Origin: a bacterium
GTDB lineage: Bacteria > Actinomycetota > Acidimicrobiia > Acidimicrobiales > CATQHL01
Direction of reading: 5' to 3'
NCBI GenBank assembly: GCA_028819945.1
Contig: JAPPKQ010000151.1
Span: 1-5,387 of the forward strand
Length of the DNA stretch: 5,387 nt
In this document: positions 5,299 to 5,387 of the stretch, in pieces
Position numbering within the stretch: position 1 is the first letter of the stretch
How the letters are laid out: every line of letters starts with the position of its first letter
Program-made: the position numbers and the translations under genes
The notes under the pieces: generated by a model
The model's database searches: none
Seen by the model: the letters and a program-made list of their open reading frames with translations, nothing else
What the model was told of the DNA's origin: nothing

Positions 5299-5387
5299 TC
5301 ACTGGCTCTCCTCCTCGAAGCTGCGCAGGTAACGGGACACGGTGATGGGCGCGCAGCCGATAGCCCGCGCGATACGCTTGAAGCCGA
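5299..5387 (-). CDS. Helix-turn-helix protein, C-terminal fragment (transposase- or recombinase-like)
   Basis: The gene runs in from the right edge on the minus strand. The last 28 complete codons and TGA (5299-5301) are visible. They encode IARAIGCAPITVSRYL, flanked by GFKR and RSFEEESQ: a helix, a turn with Gly-Cys, then a recognition helix with T-V-S-R-Y-L. This pattern (I-A-R-x-[IL]-G, five residues, V-x-R-Y-L) is common in Hin/resolvase-type and insertion-sequence HTH regions, and also occurs in small regulators. The protein ends eight residues after the recognition helix, as serine recombinases often do. A truncated insertion-sequence ORF is equally possible. The DNA-binding fold is well supported; the exact family cannot be decided without the N-terminal part. 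Confidence 0.6.
   Translation of the reverse strand, partial: GFKRIARAIGCAPITVSRYLRSFEEESQ

Noticed and set aside
1..5387. CRISPR array, rRNA or tRNA genes
   Set aside because: No regularly spaced short repeats and no recognisable rRNA or tRNA sequence were seen on either strand.

Overview
The window is very GC-rich DNA with strongly G/C-biased third codon positions. It has no rRNA or tRNA gene and no CRISPR array. Two features point to a high-GC, probably gammaproteobacterial organism, possibly known only from a metagenome: Calx-beta proteins with a C-terminal sorting-type tail (P-x-L-P, hydrophobic helix, Arg cluster) and a DUF2723 membrane glycosyltransferase with an E-D-D-G-L motif. This taxonomic reading is inference.

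Layout. Positions 3-269 hold the C-terminal end of a Calx-beta surface protein (copy 1). A 29-codon ORF with a good ribosome binding site follows at 271-360. Positions 361-574 look like decayed coding sequence. Positions 575-1324 encode a GT2 polyprenyl-phosphate mannosyltransferase-like enzyme. Its stop overlaps, as ATGA, the start of a 739-residue DUF2723 multi-pass glycosyltransferase (1321-3540). Positions 3579-3929 hold a small gene whose C-terminal membrane anchor lies in another frame. Positions 4050-4515 are a mosaic of coding-like segments in three frames, read here as a decayed gene. Positions 4618-5118 hold a second Calx-beta gene (copy 2), about 90% identical in DNA to copy 1 where they overlap, whose sorting tail is also out of frame. 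An inverted repeat at 5244-5274 and the C-terminal end of a minus-strand helix-turn-helix protein (5299-5387) close the window.

How the genes may work together. The intact core is a two-gene lipid-linked sugar module. The cytosolic GT2 would charge polyprenyl phosphate with mannose or a similar hexose. The DUF2723 protein would use that lipid donor on the far side of the membrane, plausibly to glycosylate exported proteins. The flanking Calx-beta proteins are attractive but unproven acceptors. Everything around the two glycosyltransferase genes shows duplication or frameshift damage, while the roughly 3 kb of glycosyltransferase coding sequence is open throughout. I see no clearly new enzymatic system. 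The most unusual aspects are the glycosyltransferase pair set between duplicated surface-protein genes, and the repeated loss of C-terminal membrane tails by single-base shifts.
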